Origin: Brucella sp. BE17
Lineage (GTDB): Bacteria; Pseudomonadota; Alphaproteobacteria; Rhizobiales; Rhizobiaceae
Length of the DNA stretch: 64,000 bases
Assembly (NCBI RefSeq): GCF_039545455.1
Contig: NZ_CP154468.1
Coordinates: 930,001 to 994,000 of the forward strand
Direction of reading: 5' to 3'
Within the stretch, counting starts at the first letter, position 1, and every line of letters starts with the position of its first letter. The notes beneath the pieces are model-generated. The model saw only the letters and a program-made list of their open reading frames with translations. It was not told the DNA's origin and did no database searches. This document shows, in pieces, positions 36,991-46,729 of this stretch. A program made the position numbers and the translations under genes.

Positions 36991-38568
36991 ATGTACCGCA
37001 AGATTTTGTTGTCCGGCGTCTGTCTTCTGGCTTTCGCAGGTATTGCGTCGGCCGAGGTCGTACTGAACCGTGGCAACGATACAGATCCGGCCACGCTCGA
37101 TCATCAGCGCACTTCGACGATCTCGGAGGCCAACGTGCTGCGTGATCTTTATGATGGCCTCACTATTCAGGACGCGGACGGAAAAGCCATACCGGGTGTT
37201 GCCAAAGCCTGGGATATTTCTGAAGACGGCACGACTTATACATTCCATTTACGTGATAACGCCCAATGGTCGAATGGCGATCCGGTTACAGCAGGCGATT
37301 TCCAGTTTGCATTGCGTCGTCTGATGGACCCGAAAACCGCTGCCGGGTATGCCAGCATGCTGTTCGTGATTAAAAATGCGGAAGATGTTGCTAGCGGCAA
37401 GGTTGCAGTCGAACAGCTGGGCGTCGAAGCGGCCGATGATCATACGCTCAAGATAACGCTAAATTCGCCAGCCCCTTATTTCCTCGAATTGCTGACGCAT
37501 CAAACAAGCTTCCCGTTGCATCAGAAGAGTGTCGAGGTGAATGGCGACAAGTTCACCACGCCTGGCAAGATGGTGACCAACGGCGCCTATATGCTCGAAA
37601 GCTTCACCCCGAACGACAAAATCGTGATGAAGAAAAACCCGCATTATTATGAAGCCGATCAGGTCAAGATCGACACCGTCAACTGGATTCCCTTTGAAGA
37701 TCGGGCAAGCTGCATGCGCCGCTTCGAAGCCAAGGAAGTGCAGATTTGCTCGGACGTTCCCGCTGAACAGATGGATTATGTCAAGAAAAACCTTTCCAAT
37801 GAATTTCATCTGGCACCCTATCTCGGTGTTTATTATCTGCCGGTGAAGGGCAAGTCGCCAGACAGCAAGCTTAAAGATCCGCGTGTAAGGAAGGCCATTT
37901 CTCTTGCCATCGACCGCGAATTCATCGCCGATCAGGTCTGGCAGGGCACGATGCTGCCCGGCTACTCGCTGGTACCGCCCGGCATTGCCAATTACGTGCA
38001 AGACGTACCGAAACTCGATTATTCCGATGACATGCTGGAGCGCGAAGACGAAGCCAAGGAACTGCTGAAGGAAGCCGGTGTCGAGCCGAACACGCTCTCG
38101 ATCGAGTTGCTCTACAACACATCCGAGAACAACAAGAACACCATGGCAGCCATTGCCAACCAGTTGAGCAATATAGGTGTCAAGGCTTCCTTGAACGAAA
38201 CCGAAGGCGCCACCTATTTCAACTTCCTGCGTGAAGACGGCCCCTTCGACATTGCCCGTGCAGGTTGGATCGGTGATTACAACGATCCGCAAAATTTCCT
38301 TTACGTCAACCTCAGCGATGTCAGCTTCAATTATTCCAAGGTTAAAAATTCGGAATTCGATGTCAAAATGGCAGAAGCCGAGAAGATACTGGATTTAGGC
38401 GAGCGCGCGAAAGTATTGGCCGAGGCTGAAAAAATGAAACTTGAAGATTTGGGTAATATCCCAATTCTTTACTATTCCTCGCGAAGTCTCGTTTCCAATA
38501 AGTTGAGCGGATGGAATGACAACCTCTTGGACAGTCACAAGACACGCTGGCTTTCACTCGAGCAATGA
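36991..38568 (+). CDS. Peptide/opine ABC transporter substrate-binding protein (OppA/DppA family)
   Basis: 525 residues from ATG 36991, preceded by GAGGGG; the longer frame to 36883 is not credible because the signal peptide MYRKILLSGVCLLAFAGIASA starts here. SBP_bac_5 family features: AWDISEDGTTYTFHLRDNAQWSNGDPVTAGDF (about residues 66-97) and DPRVRKAISLAIDREFI. It binds oligopeptides or similar molecules in the periplasm. It is followed by a 12-bp stem hairpin and then by the permease and ATPase genes on the same strand, giving higher expression of the receptor. Confidence 0.93.
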   Translation: MYRKILLSGVCLLAFAGIASAEVVLNRGNDTDPATLDHQRTSTISEANVLRDLYDGLTIQDADGKAIPGVAKAWDISEDGTTYTFHLRDNAQWSNGDPVTAGDFQFALRRLMDPKTAAGYASMLFVIKNAEDVASGKVAVEQLGVEAADDHTLKITLNSPAPYFLELLTHQTSFPLHQKSVEVNGDKFTTPGKMVTNGAYMLESFTPNDKIVMKKNPHYYEADQVKIDTVNWIPFEDRASCMRRFEAKEVQICSDVPAEQMDYVKKNLSNEFHLAPYLGVYYLPVKGKSPDSKLKDPRVRKAISLAIDREFIADQVWQGTMLPGYSLVPPGIANYVQDVPKLDYSDDMLEREDEAKELLKEAGVEPNTLSIELLYNTSENNKNTMAAIANQLSNIGVKASLNETEGATYFNFLREDGPFDIARAGWIGDYNDPQNFLYVNLSDVSFNYSKVKNSEFDVKMAEAEKILDLGERAKVLAEAEKMKLEDLGNIPILYYSSRSLVSNKLSGWNDNLLDSHKTRWLSLEQ

Positions 38569-38576
38569 TTTCAGGC

Positions 38577-38604
38577 AGAGGCTGCGCCAATAGGCGCAGC
38601 CTCT
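38577..38604 (+). terminator. Strong hairpin after the OppA-type gene
   Basis: AGAGGCTGCGCC-AATA-GGCGCAGCCTCT is a perfect 12-bp stem with a 4-nt loop, 9 bp after the stop codon. Only a short pyrimidine tail follows, so it is probably a partial terminator or a 3'-end stabiliser setting the SBP-to-permease ratio. The next 160 bp hold no gene. Confidence 0.7.
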
Positions 38605-38765
38605 CTTCAATGCAGGGAAAGGCTGTGCATTTTTCTGCAAAAATCCGCTCATCTATCCATGACGAAAACGCATAATTACAGTTACATAAAATAGGTTCTT
38701 AAAAAACAACAATAACGGGAACCACCAAATAGATTGAAAACTTTTCGGCACGAAGGGAACACAGA

Positions 38766-39689
38766 ATGCTGGGCTATACGCTCCGACGACTGGGTAGTGC
38801 CATACCCACGATCCTTATCATCATAACACTGACATTTTTCCTGATAAGACTTGCCCCAGGTGGTCCCTTCGATCTCGAACGTCCCATCGACCCACTCATC
38901 CTTGAAAATCTCAAGAAATCCTACAACATGGATTTGCCGCTCTGGCGGCAGTATCTCATTTATCTAGGCAATCTTCTTCAGGGCAATCTGGGCCCTAGTT
39001 TCACGCGACGTGATTTCACCGTTAACGACCTTTTTGCCGCCGGTCTGCCCGTCTCGATTGTGCTCGGCACGCTTGGCCTCAGCCTGGCTGCGATCATCGG
39101 CACGTTTCTGGGAACAGTTGCAGCACTGAAGCAGAATTCGGCCACAGACTATTTCGTAGTCGCAATCGCGACTTTCGGCATCACGACGCCCAACTTTGTC
39201 GTCGCCCCTCTACTGAGCCTGCTGTTTGGCGTCATTCTCGGCTGGGTTCCTGCCGGCGGCTGGTCATCGGCAAACATCAGCTACTGGATATTGCCAGTCC
39301 TCACCCTGGCACTGCCGCAGGTGGGTGTCATCGCACGGCTAGTGCGTGGAGCGACCATTGAGGCATTGCGCGCCAATCATGTGCGCACAGCGCGCGCCTA
39401 TGGGCTGCCATCTCGCGTCGTTGTCGGCGTCCATGCGCTACGCGCAGCAATGCTTCCGGCGGTGTCCTATCTCGGTCCAACCGCCGCCGCCCTGCTCACC
39501 GGCTCGGTTGTCGTTGAAACAATTTTCGGCATTCCCGGCATTGGTCGCTACTTCGTCCAAGGCGCATTGAGCCGCGACTACACGCTCGTCATGGGCACAG
39601 TCGTGGTGATTTCCATTTTTGTCGTGGTCTTCAACCTGATCGTCGATCTTCTTTACGCATGGCTCGATCCGAGGGTTCGCTATGACTAA
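38766..39689 (+). CDS. Peptide ABC transporter permease (OppB/DppB type)
   Basis: 307 residues with six membrane segments. It begins MLGYTLRRLGSAIPTILIIITLTFFLIRLAPGGPF, the OppB family start, and has the EAA-loop HVRTARAYGLPSRVVVGVHALRAAMLP. It overlaps the OppC-type gene by 8 bp. It forms the channel with OppC for the receptor at 36991. Confidence 0.95.
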   Translation: MLGYTLRRLGSAIPTILIIITLTFFLIRLAPGGPFDLERPIDPLILENLKKSYNMDLPLWRQYLIYLGNLLQGNLGPSFTRRDFTVNDLFAAGLPVSIVLGTLGLSLAAIIGTFLGTVAALKQNSATDYFVVAIATFGITTPNFVVAPLLSLLFGVILGWVPAGGWSSANISYWILPVLTLALPQVGVIARLVRGATIEALRANHVRTARAYGLPSRVVVGVHALRAAMLPAVSYLGPTAAALLTGSVVVETIFGIPGIGRYFVQGALSRDYTLVMGTVVVISIFVVVFNLIVDLLYAWLDPRVRYD

Positions 39690-40818
39690 TCTCATTGCCA
39701 CGACAGAAACTGAAGCTCTCGCTTCAATTGAAAGTCGCTCACTCTGGCAGGACGCGTGGCTACGCCTGCGCCGCAACAAGGCCGCTGTCACCAGCGCAGT
39801 CATTCTTGTCATCCTTGGTTTCGCAGGCATCTTCGGCCCCATAATCAGCCCTCACCCTTATGACAAAATCTATCCGCAATTCGTGCGCGTTGCGCCCAGT
39901 CTCGAAGCCTACCCTCGCGCCGATACGATCCTGCCAGGTCTTGAACGGGAACTGGCGCGCGCGCGCCTGAAAGCTGGTGGAGAGCCGGAACTCGACCAAA
40001 ATGAAATAGTGGTTGATTTCACGGTACAACGGCCAACGGATGAGCGCGTCCTGCGCTATTTCCAGCGCTCCGATCTCTTCCGCAATCCGCGGATCGAACT
40101 TGCCGCCGACGGGCTCTCGGGCAAGCTCACGCTCAATGTCAACCGTAATTATTTCCTGCTCGGCACGGACAATCTCGGGCGCGATCTCCTGACGCGCATC
40201 TTCATCGGCGTGCGCATGTCCCTTGCCATCGGCCTGCTTGCCTCAACCATGGCACTGGCTCTGGGTGTTTCATACGGCGCCATATCAGGCTATCTGGGTG
40301 GGCGAACCGACAATATCATGATGCGTTTTGTCGACATTCTCTACTCTCTGCCCTTCATCTTCTTCGTGATACTGATGCTCGTATTCTTCGGGCGCTCGAT
40401 CTTCATTATCTTCATCGCCATAGGTGCTACCGAATGGCTGGACATGGCACGCATCGTGCGTGGACAAACGCTGAGCCTGAAGCGGCAGGAATTCGTGCAG
40501 GCCGCAGAAGCGCTGGGAGCCACACGTCGCGGCGTCATCATCCGCCATATCATCCCGAATGCGCTTGGCCCAGTCATTGTCTTCGTCACGTTGTTGGTGC
40601 CAAAAGCCATTCTGCTTGAAAGTCTATTGTCATTTCTGGGTCTCGGCGTTCAGGATCCGCTCACTTCGCTCGGGCTTCTCATTTCGGAAGGCGCCCAGAA
40701 CATGCGCGGTGCAAGCTGGCTCCTGATCTGGCCCGCTGCGACACTAACCATCATCCTGTTTGCGCTGAATTTTCTGGGCGACGGCCTGCGCGATAGTCTC
40801 GACCCGAAGGACCGCTAA
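39682..40818 (+). CDS. Peptide ABC transporter permease (OppC/DppC type)
   Basis: 378 residues, longer than the ~300 typical of OppC. It has an N-terminal cytoplasmic segment, one membrane helix (AVTSAVILVILGFAGIFGPII), then a periplasmic insertion of about 110 residues (about 65-155) before LGTDNLGRDLLTRIFIGVRMSL and the remaining helices. The EAA loop is EFVQAAEALGATRRGVIIRHIIPNALGPVI. The insertion is a feature of an OppC subset. It is followed after 1 bp by the fused ATPase gene. Confidence 0.94.
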   Translation: MTNLIATTETEALASIESRSLWQDAWLRLRRNKAAVTSAVILVILGFAGIFGPIISPHPYDKIYPQFVRVAPSLEAYPRADTILPGLERELARARLKAGGEPELDQNEIVVDFTVQRPTDERVLRYFQRSDLFRNPRIELAADGLSGKLTLNVNRNYFLLGTDNLGRDLLTRIFIGVRMSLAIGLLASTMALALGVSYGAISGYLGGRTDNIMMRFVDILYSLPFIFFVILMLVFFGRSIFIIFIAIGATEWLDMARIVRGQTLSLKRQEFVQAAEALGATRRGVIIRHIIPNALGPVIVFVTLLVPKAILLESLLSFLGLGVQDPLTSLGLLISEGAQNMRGASWLLIWPAATLTIILFALNFLGDGLRDSLDPKDR

Positions 40819-40819
40819 G

Positions 40820-42430
40820 ATGACAAAGGAAAATATACTGAGCGTCCGCGATCTGCGCGTGACTTTCGAGACGCATGACGGATCGGTGGAGGCTGTGTGC
40901 GGGATCGACCTCGATGTCGGGGCTGGTGAAACCATCGCGATAGTCGGCGAGTCCGGCTCCGGTAAAAGCCAGGCGACCATGGCTATGATGGGCTTGCTTG
41001 CCCGCAATGGCCATGCCAGTGGACAGGCGCTTTATCGCAATCAGGACCTGATCGGCATGTCCGACAAGGCGCTGAACAAAATCCGTGGCGCGAAGATCAC
41101 CATGATCTTTCAAGAGCCGATGACCTCACTTGATCCGCTCTACCGTATCGGCGATCAACTGGCAGAACCGTTGCGCTATCATCGTGGCCTCAGCCGCAAA
41201 CAGGCGCGACCGCGTATTCTGGAACTTTTGCAACTGGTTGGCATTCCAGAACCGGAGCGGCGTATTGACAGCTATCCTTACGAGCTTTCTGGTGGTCAGC
41301 GCCAGCGTGTCATGATCGCCATGGCGCTTGCCAACGAGCCGGACATACTGATTGCCGACGAACCCACCACAGCACTCGACGTCACCATTCAGGCGCAGAT
41401 ACTCGACCTTCTGGCCGACCTGCAAACGCGGCTCGGTATGGCGGTAATCTTCATCACCCACGATCTCGGTATCGTGCGCCGTTTTGCCGACCGCGTCTAT
41501 GTGATGCGTTCGGGCAGCGTGGTTGAGACCAACGACACGAAAACGCTCTTCGATGCGCCTGAGCATGCCTATACGAAAATGCTGCTCAACGCTGAACCCG
41601 AAGGTGAAAAGCCTGCTCCTTCGGATCAGGCACCAGTGCTGCTGGAAGCAGACAACGTGAAGGTCGATTTCCTAATTTCCAAACCCTGGCTTGGTACTGC
41701 GAACTATATGAGGGCCGTCGACGATATTTCGCTTTCGCTCAAAGAGGGGCAGACTATCGGGATCGTCGGCGAATCGGGTTCTGGAAAGTCGACACTTGGC
41801 CGCGCGATCCTACGGCTTCTACCATCAGAAGGACGGATCGCCTATCTTGGCCAGGAATTGCCGCGGGAAGCTCTGGCAATGCGTTCGAAGCGACGCGCAC
41901 TGCAACTGGTATTTCAGGACCCGTTCGGTTCGCTCAGTCCGCGCATGACGGTTGGGCGTATCATTACTGAAGGACTGCTTATTCACGAGCCGCAACTCTC
42001 GACCAGAGAACGCGACAGCCGCGCGCAGCAGGCGCTGAAAGAAGTCGGTCTGGATCCTGCCATGCGCAACCGCTATCCGCACGAATTTTCTGGCGGCCAG
42101 CGCCAACGAATCGCCATTGCTCGCACGATGATTCTAAAACCACGCGTGATCGTGCTCGACGAACCAACAAGTGCGCTCGACCGTTCTGTGCAAAAGCAGG
42201 TCATCACGCTGCTACGCGGTCTGCAGAAGGATCACGGCCTGTCCTATCTGTTCATCAGTCACGATATGGCTGTCGTCCGCGCTGTATCGGATTACGTAAT
42301 CGTAATGCGAAATGGCCAGATCGTCGAACAGGGCGACACGGCACAGATTTTTGATGATCCGCAGCAGGACTATACCAAGGCGCTGATGGCCGCAGCCCTC
42401 AGTGAAGAGCGCTTCGGCACCATGCATTGA
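40820..42430 (+). CDS. Fused peptide ABC transporter ATPase (OppD-OppF type)
   Basis: 536 residues with two complete ATPase domains. Domain 1: [37 protein letters not shown]. Domain 2 from about residue 275: [37 protein letters not shown]. Both keep the oligopeptide-type signatures, so the fusion provides both nucleotide-binding sites of the importer. OppD and OppF are separate proteins in enteric bacteria; the fusion is common in Rhizobiales. A weak hairpin (42508-42530, CTTTTGCA/TGCAAAAG) downstream may end the transcript. Confidence 0.95.
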   Translation: MTKENILSVRDLRVTFETHDGSVEAVCGIDLDVGAGETIAIVGESGSGKSQATMAMMGLLARNGHASGQALYRNQDLIGMSDKALNKIRGAKITMIFQEPMTSLDPLYRIGDQLAEPLRYHRGLSRKQARPRILELLQLVGIPEPERRIDSYPYELSGGQRQRVMIAMALANEPDILIADEPTTALDVTIQAQILDLLADLQTRLGMAVIFITHDLGIVRRFADRVYVMRSGSVVETNDTKTLFDAPEHAYTKMLLNAEPEGEKPAPSDQAPVLLEADNVKVDFLISKPWLGTANYMRAVDDISLSLKEGQTIGIVGESGSGKSTLGRAILRLLPSEGRIAYLGQELPREALAMRSKRRALQLVFQDPFGSLSPRMTVGRIITEGLLIHEPQLSTRERDSRAQQALKEVGLDPAMRNRYPHEFSGGQRQRIAIARTMILKPRVIVLDEPTSALDRSVQKQVITLLRGLQKDHGLSYLFISHDMAVVRAVSDYVIVMRNGQIVEQGDTAQIFDDPQQDYTKALMAAALSEERFGTMH

Positions 42431-43567
42431 GTGTGGGGGGAATGTCTCAACACGAATAACAGGCCAGAAAAACAATCACGCCAGAGGCGACGCCCTGACC
42501 TTCGCAGCTTTTGCATGTGAGCTGCAAAAGGATGGGATTGTCAGGTTGAGTTAAAGAAAACAACGAAAGAACCATACACGCACTAAGCGATATTACTCTT
42601 TCCTGGCATCCTCTGCCTCCAGAATATCGCGAATTCGCGTGATATCATGGTTCTTTGGACGATTGTCGCAATAGGTCGGAACCATGCTGCGGATTTTCAA
42701 CCAGAGCCGTTCCGTTTCCGGAACGTGCGGGCTTGTGCTTGTCTGGCAATCACAAGCTTGGACTGCAGCCAGTATTGCGATGGTAGCCACGCACTCGACA
42801 TTCGCCAGATGGCCAGCGTCTTGATGGCGGCTACGGCCAATCCACAGTCGACGGTATGCCCGAAGCGTACCTCAAAACGTTGAAACGGGACTATATACGG
42901 ATATCAGCTCTGTCGGACGCCGAAACTACGCTCCGGCTCATCCATGGATGAATCGCAAATCACAATTAAATTGATCCACATTCCACGCCCAAGATTGTTT
43001 CTCCCCACCATTTCATCAAGGCTAAATCAAACAAGACAACCCTCCGGTGAAATGGGGAGCACTCCACATCTAGCTTGGAGTATCTGATTGGATTTTGTTC
43101 CTGGTACGTCGTTAGCGCACTTCCGAGGCGGCGTGGAGATAAAACGGCCTGTGCCGGTAGCCTGACTGTAGAAGTAGTGATCAAATTAACGAAGGCTCAA
43201 CGCACGTCGACTCGATGCAGGGGATGAAATCTGCGTTCGTACTCTGTTATGGACTAACTTTGGTGAGGACACGAAATCGAACGCTTCTCAGTTTCGAGAT
43301 GGAGGTACTGGAGACTTGGGTCGCAGGAAGCGTCGTTCGTTATCATATAAAGGCCCACAATATCATCATTCGCGCCGAATGCGCCAATGGCAAGCTAACC
43401 ACGAGATGGTTGCCCCTTTATGTCGTTATGGAAAACGTACATTTGCTAAAAAGGGTGATGCGCTTTTCGTAAGTGACGATAATCCTGGTGTGCGGGCGAG
43501 TTTGCTTCGATATGTGTCATTGCGGGTACGTTAAAAGTAATGCCCCCCGGTGATGTTAAGGTTGGTT
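42431..43567. other. Gene-poor, decayed stretch between the Opp system and the nag region
   Basis: About 1.1 kb with no credible intact gene. It contains the transposase remnant annotated separately and several short frames on both strands (for example 42593-42790 minus and 43316-43534 plus) without recognisable domains or ribosome-binding sites. The composition and absence of function suggest an insertion and decay site. Confidence 0.5.
42779..42951 (+). pseudogene. IS3-family (IS2-like) transposase remnant
   Basis: In one frame from about 42848, GMPEAYLKTLKRDYIRISAL and SDAETTLRLIHGW match the OrfB region usually read as (N)GM-EAFVKTLKRDYVRV-LPDAET-L--I-GW. Just upstream, in a frame shifted by one near 42840, DGSHALDIRQMAS and NPQS match the DNGS-Y-A and SPQS blocks that precede it. 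A stop (42949-42951) cuts off the C-terminal EDYNEVHPH part. The element is therefore truncated and frameshifted. No terminal inverted repeats were found. Confidence 0.65.
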
Positions 43568-43611
43568 TTTATAATTGCGCAAACCAACGATCCGGCTTGC
43601 GCAATTATAAA
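43568..43611 (-). terminator. Long inverted repeat downstream of the nag-operon binding protein
   Basis: TTTATAATTGCGCAA (43568-43582) and TTGCGCAATTATAAA (43597-43611) form a perfect 15-bp stem with a 14-nt loop, 24 bp after the stop of the binding-protein gene. It probably ends the nagB-nagA-SBP transcript. Confidence 0.65.
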
Positions 43612-43634
43612 CAGTTTGCATTCTTATTTCGCGA

Positions 43635-44843
43635 TCAGGACTTCTGAGCGCCAACCAGTTCGTCCCATTTGCGAAATGCGACAACCATTTTTTCCGGTGG
43701 AAGCGGCAATTCAATGGGGTTATTTGCGATCAGATCGGCATATTCAGGTCGCCCGAACTCGTTGATGACATCCTGACTATGCTGCGGGGCCATCGATAGC
43801 GGAACATTCTTAACCGCAGGGCCCGGATATAGGTAACCTTCATCATAGGAATAGGCCTGTGCTTCAGGCGTCAGCAAGAAAGTCATCAGGTCCAGAACAA
43901 CAGCCATTTTTTCGTCAGGAACACCTTTGGGAATGCACATGAAGAATGCGTCGGATACCCAATGGAAACCTTTCAATGTACCGATTTTAGCTTCCTTGGG
44001 TACAATACCCAAAGCGCGTGGATTGATATCCCAGCCCGTCGTGGTGATAATAATGTCACGGCTGCCTTCGCCAAACTCTTTCATCGTGGCACCAGTTCCG
44101 GCCGGATAATAATCGATATACTTGCCGATTTCGGCAAGATAGGCCCAGGTCTTTTCCCAGCCGTTTTCCGGGTCGTGCGGGTCCTTGTCGCCAAGCAGAT
44201 ATGGTAATCCCATCATAAATGTTCTTGCTGGACCGGAGTTTGTTGGCCGGGCATACATGAAACGTGCAGGATTTTGCTTGGCCCACTCCAGCAATTCTTC
44301 TGCGGTTGTCGGTACTTTGGCCACCCGCTCTTCCATATACTCAATCAGTGGTCCAGAAGGGTAATAATTGACCACGATGCCATAGCCGGCTCCTTGAACC
44401 TTATGCAATGCCAATGCGGCGGGTTCATAGTTGTCTTCGAGATCGGGAAAGCTGTCATTATGGTCAGGCAATATTTTCTGCCAGGTTTCATTGGCAAGTC
44501 CGGAAGCAAGGCCATCGCTGCCAGTGAGAACCAAGTCTATATCAACACGATTTGCTGATTGCTGTGCCTTGAGCTTCCCAGCCAACTCGGTGACAGGTGC
44601 CTTGGAAAAGACAATTTGCGAGGCCTTTTCGGGGAATTTTTTTGCATATTCCTCGAAGGCTGGTTGCGAGAGTGCCAATGCCCCGCCTACGTCCATCACC
44701 GTAATCAGTACCGGCGTCGATGGCAATTGGGGCGCTGCCGCCCGTGTGCTGGCGATATTGGCCAGCAACGGGCCGCCTAGTCCCGCAACCCCCAAACCTG
44801 CCAGAAGTGAACGGCGTGATAGTCTGAACTTATGATCTTTCAT
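43635..44843 (-). CDS. ABC substrate-binding protein, Tat-exported (receptor paralog 1, nag module)
   Basis: 402 residues. Twin-arginine signal in LSRRSLLAGLGVAGLGGPLLA; the mature part starts near LPSTPVLITVMDVGGALALSQPA. Family 1 extracellular-binding fold. It is homologous along its whole length to the proteins encoded at 48211 and 54432, sharing KLKAQQ-ANR-DIDLVLTG, YARP-NSGP, GWDINPR-LG-VPKE and YLYPGPAVKNV. It lies 59 bp after nagA with no permease or ATPase of its own, so it may deliver amino-sugar ligands to the transporter encoded at 51553-54373. Confidence 0.88.
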   Translation of the reverse strand: MKDHKFRLSRRSLLAGLGVAGLGGPLLANIASTRAAAPQLPSTPVLITVMDVGGALALSQPAFEEYAKKFPEKASQIVFSKAPVTELAGKLKAQQSANRVDIDLVLTGSDGLASGLANETWQKILPDHNDSFPDLEDNYEPAALALHKVQGAGYGIVVNYYPSGPLIEYMEERVAKVPTTAEELLEWAKQNPARFMYARPTNSGPARTFMMGLPYLLGDKDPHDPENGWEKTWAYLAEIGKYIDYYPAGTGATMKEFGEGSRDIIITTTGWDINPRALGIVPKEAKIGTLKGFHWVSDAFFMCIPKGVPDEKMAVVLDLMTFLLTPEAQAYSYDEGYLYPGPAVKNVPLSMAPQHSQDVINEFGRPEYADLIANNPIELPLPPEKMVVAFRKWDELVGAQKS

Positions 44844-44902
44844 GTCATTCCCCTATTGATTATTGGGCCTTTTGTTTTCTGGCTCCATTGCCTGTTTAGA
44901 TT

Positions 44903-45922
44903 TCAGGTGGCGTAATATTCTTCGTTATTGATCGAGCTGCCGGTGACAGTCATGGAATCCGACCAGGTAATTTGGCTTGGTGGCAAAGTAATGCCGCGCG
45001 GCGACAGTACAGGCGCCAGAAGAGTGGCAACACGGCTCGAAGCCATGGCAACAGCTTCCTCGAAAGTTGCGAGCCCCCAATGCACCAGATTGCGGATCGC
45101 ATCGTCCATACGCAATGAGGACCCCGCCAAACCCTCGCCATTGGGATTTAACACTGTTGAATCATCACGTCGCTCAATATGCATATCGGCGAAGCGATAG
45201 CTTCCAGCCGGTGCCATTGCGGCGGACACAGCATCCGTGACAAGGATCGTGTTGTGCTTTCCCTTGGCGCGCAACAGAACCTTCAGGACTTGTGAGGGTA
45301 TGTGAATGCCATCGGCTATAAAGGATGCCGCAAGCCGTTCCTCGGCCAATTGTGCAAAAATTGTATTGTTGAACTTCGGCAATATTTGCGGCAATCCGTT
45401 GCCTAGATGCGTTGAAAGTGTCGCTCCAGCCTCGGCTGCCTTGACGGCCATGTCAAAATCACAGGCGGAATGTCCGATCGCCACCAGAACATTACGCGCC
45501 CGTATATGACGAATGAAATCGATACCGCCTTTCACCTCTGGAGCCAGGGTTGTCAGCAATATAGGCCTCTGGATAAGGCTTTGCAGATGTTCAAACAGGT
45601 CAAGGTTTGCAGCAGTCATGGCATCTGCCGGATGACACCCCGAATAACCGCTGTCCGGATTAAGGAAGGGCCCCTCCAGATGATAACCGGGGCACATCAG
45701 TCGTCCGAGACGGCTCTCCTGTACGCTTTTATCCAGCGCCAGAAAACGCTGCTCCAGTTTCTGCGGTGAAGCAGTGATGATGGTGGGCAAACAGGATGTG
45801 ACCCCCGTTGCCAGCAATGCTTGAAGAGCGTGATCGAGTTGATCGGCTGTCAGATCGCCGGAATTGAAATCAATGCCAGCAAAACCGTTGATCTGAAGAT
45901 CGATCAGGCCCGGCGTGATCAT
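44903..45922 (-). CDS. nagA: N-acetylglucosamine-6-phosphate deacetylase-like protein
   Basis: 339 residues. Metal and active-site motifs of NagA are present: HLEGPF, IGHSACDF, THLGNGLP and LVTDAVSAAM. It begins directly at MITPGLIDLQINGFAGIDFN, which corresponds to about residue 51 of E. coli NagA, so the N-terminal beta-sandwich strands are missing, and the C-terminus is also unlike NagA. Its start overlaps nagB by 4 bp (ATGA), so this is the natural start and not a truncation by mis-annotation. It probably deacetylates an N-acetylated amino sugar phosphate in the cytoplasm. Confidence 0.82.
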   Translation of the reverse strand: MITPGLIDLQINGFAGIDFNSGDLTADQLDHALQALLATGVTSCLPTIITASPQKLEQRFLALDKSVQESRLGRLMCPGYHLEGPFLNPDSGYSGCHPADAMTAANLDLFEHLQSLIQRPILLTTLAPEVKGGIDFIRHIRARNVLVAIGHSACDFDMAVKAAEAGATLSTHLGNGLPQILPKFNNTIFAQLAEERLAASFIADGIHIPSQVLKVLLRAKGKHNTILVTDAVSAAMAPAGSYRFADMHIERRDDSTVLNPNGEGLAGSSLRMDDAIRNLVHWGLATFEEAVAMASSRVATLLAPVLSPRGITLPPSQITWSDSMTVTGSSINNEEYYAT

Positions 45923-46656
45923 GGTAGCAACGATGCGGCTGGATTATCGATGAAATACGCCACATTCGGATGGCGCTGCAAAATCGAAGCGGGATAATTC
46001 ACATCGATTTCGCCCTGCAGCGCTTGTTTTACCGCCTGCGCCTTCCGTTCATCGGAAATGGAAACAACGATCAAAGCACTTTTCATGATCTGCTGAATGC
46101 TCATGGAAACTGCCTGCTGTGGCACATCGGCAAGGGTAGGAAACCAGCCTTCACCCATCTGCTGTTTGCGGCAAGCTTCATCCAGAGTGACAACGATATA
46201 AGGCTCGCGCGTATCGAAGTCCGCCGGCGGGTCATTGAACGCCAGATGGCAGTTTTCGCCAATGCCGGCAAAGCAGACGGCAATGTTTTCATCCATGATC
46301 AGGGCGCTGATCCGCCGGGCTTCACGATCCGCATCGCCTTCGGCGTTGATTTCATGCAACTTTACTTTCCCGTCAAGTCGCTCGACAAAACGCTCCTGCA
46401 GATAGCGGCGGAAGCTGGCGGGGTGCTGCTTTTGAATGCCGACATATTCATCGAGATGAAAGGCGGTGACGCGTGACCAGTCAATGCCTTCCTCCTTTAC
46501 CAGATGATCCAGCATTTCAAACTGGCTGGCGCCGGTCGCCACTATGATCGAAGCCTTCCCATCGGCACGGATCGCTTCGCGGATTGCGTCTGCCCCCCGT
46601 TTGGCAGCCGCTTGTCCGAGTTCGTGTTTGCTATCAAAAATGCGTATATCAGCCAT
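45919..46656 (-). CDS. nagB: Glucosamine-6-phosphate deaminase-like protein
   Basis: 245 residues of the NagB/RpiA/DeoR-C family. Motifs: ATGASQFEMLDHL (substrate loop), FHLDEYVG with the catalytic Asp, and GIGENCHLAFNDPPADF, corresponding to GIGxxGHIAFNEP of NagB. It converts an amino sugar phosphate to a ketose phosphate and ammonia. It is the first gene of the nagB-nagA-binding protein operon and faces the ROK regulator gene over 122 bp. Confidence 0.85.
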   Translation of the reverse strand: MADIRIFDSKHELGQAAAKRGADAIREAIRADGKASIIVATGASQFEMLDHLVKEEGIDWSRVTAFHLDEYVGIQKQHPASFRRYLQERFVERLDGKVKLHEINAEGDADREARRISALIMDENIAVCFAGIGENCHLAFNDPPADFDTREPYIVVTLDEACRKQQMGEGWFPTLADVPQQAVSMSIQQIMKSALIVVSISDERKAQAVKQALQGEIDVNYPASILQRHPNVAYFIDNPAASLLP

Positions 46657-46729
46657 GGAAATCTATACTCTTTTCATGAACGACCTAATGCTGCATGTGA
46701 GGATACACAGCGGAGCGAGCCTTGCAAGA

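Noticed and set aside
42593..42790. Small minus-strand frame with a lipobox-like VQAC
   Set aside because: The lipobox is a poor match, there is no ribosome-binding site and it overlaps the decayed IS region.
43215..43534. Overlapping small frames in the IS-decay region
   Set aside because: No family resemblance or start signals; frames on several phases of comparable length suggest chance.
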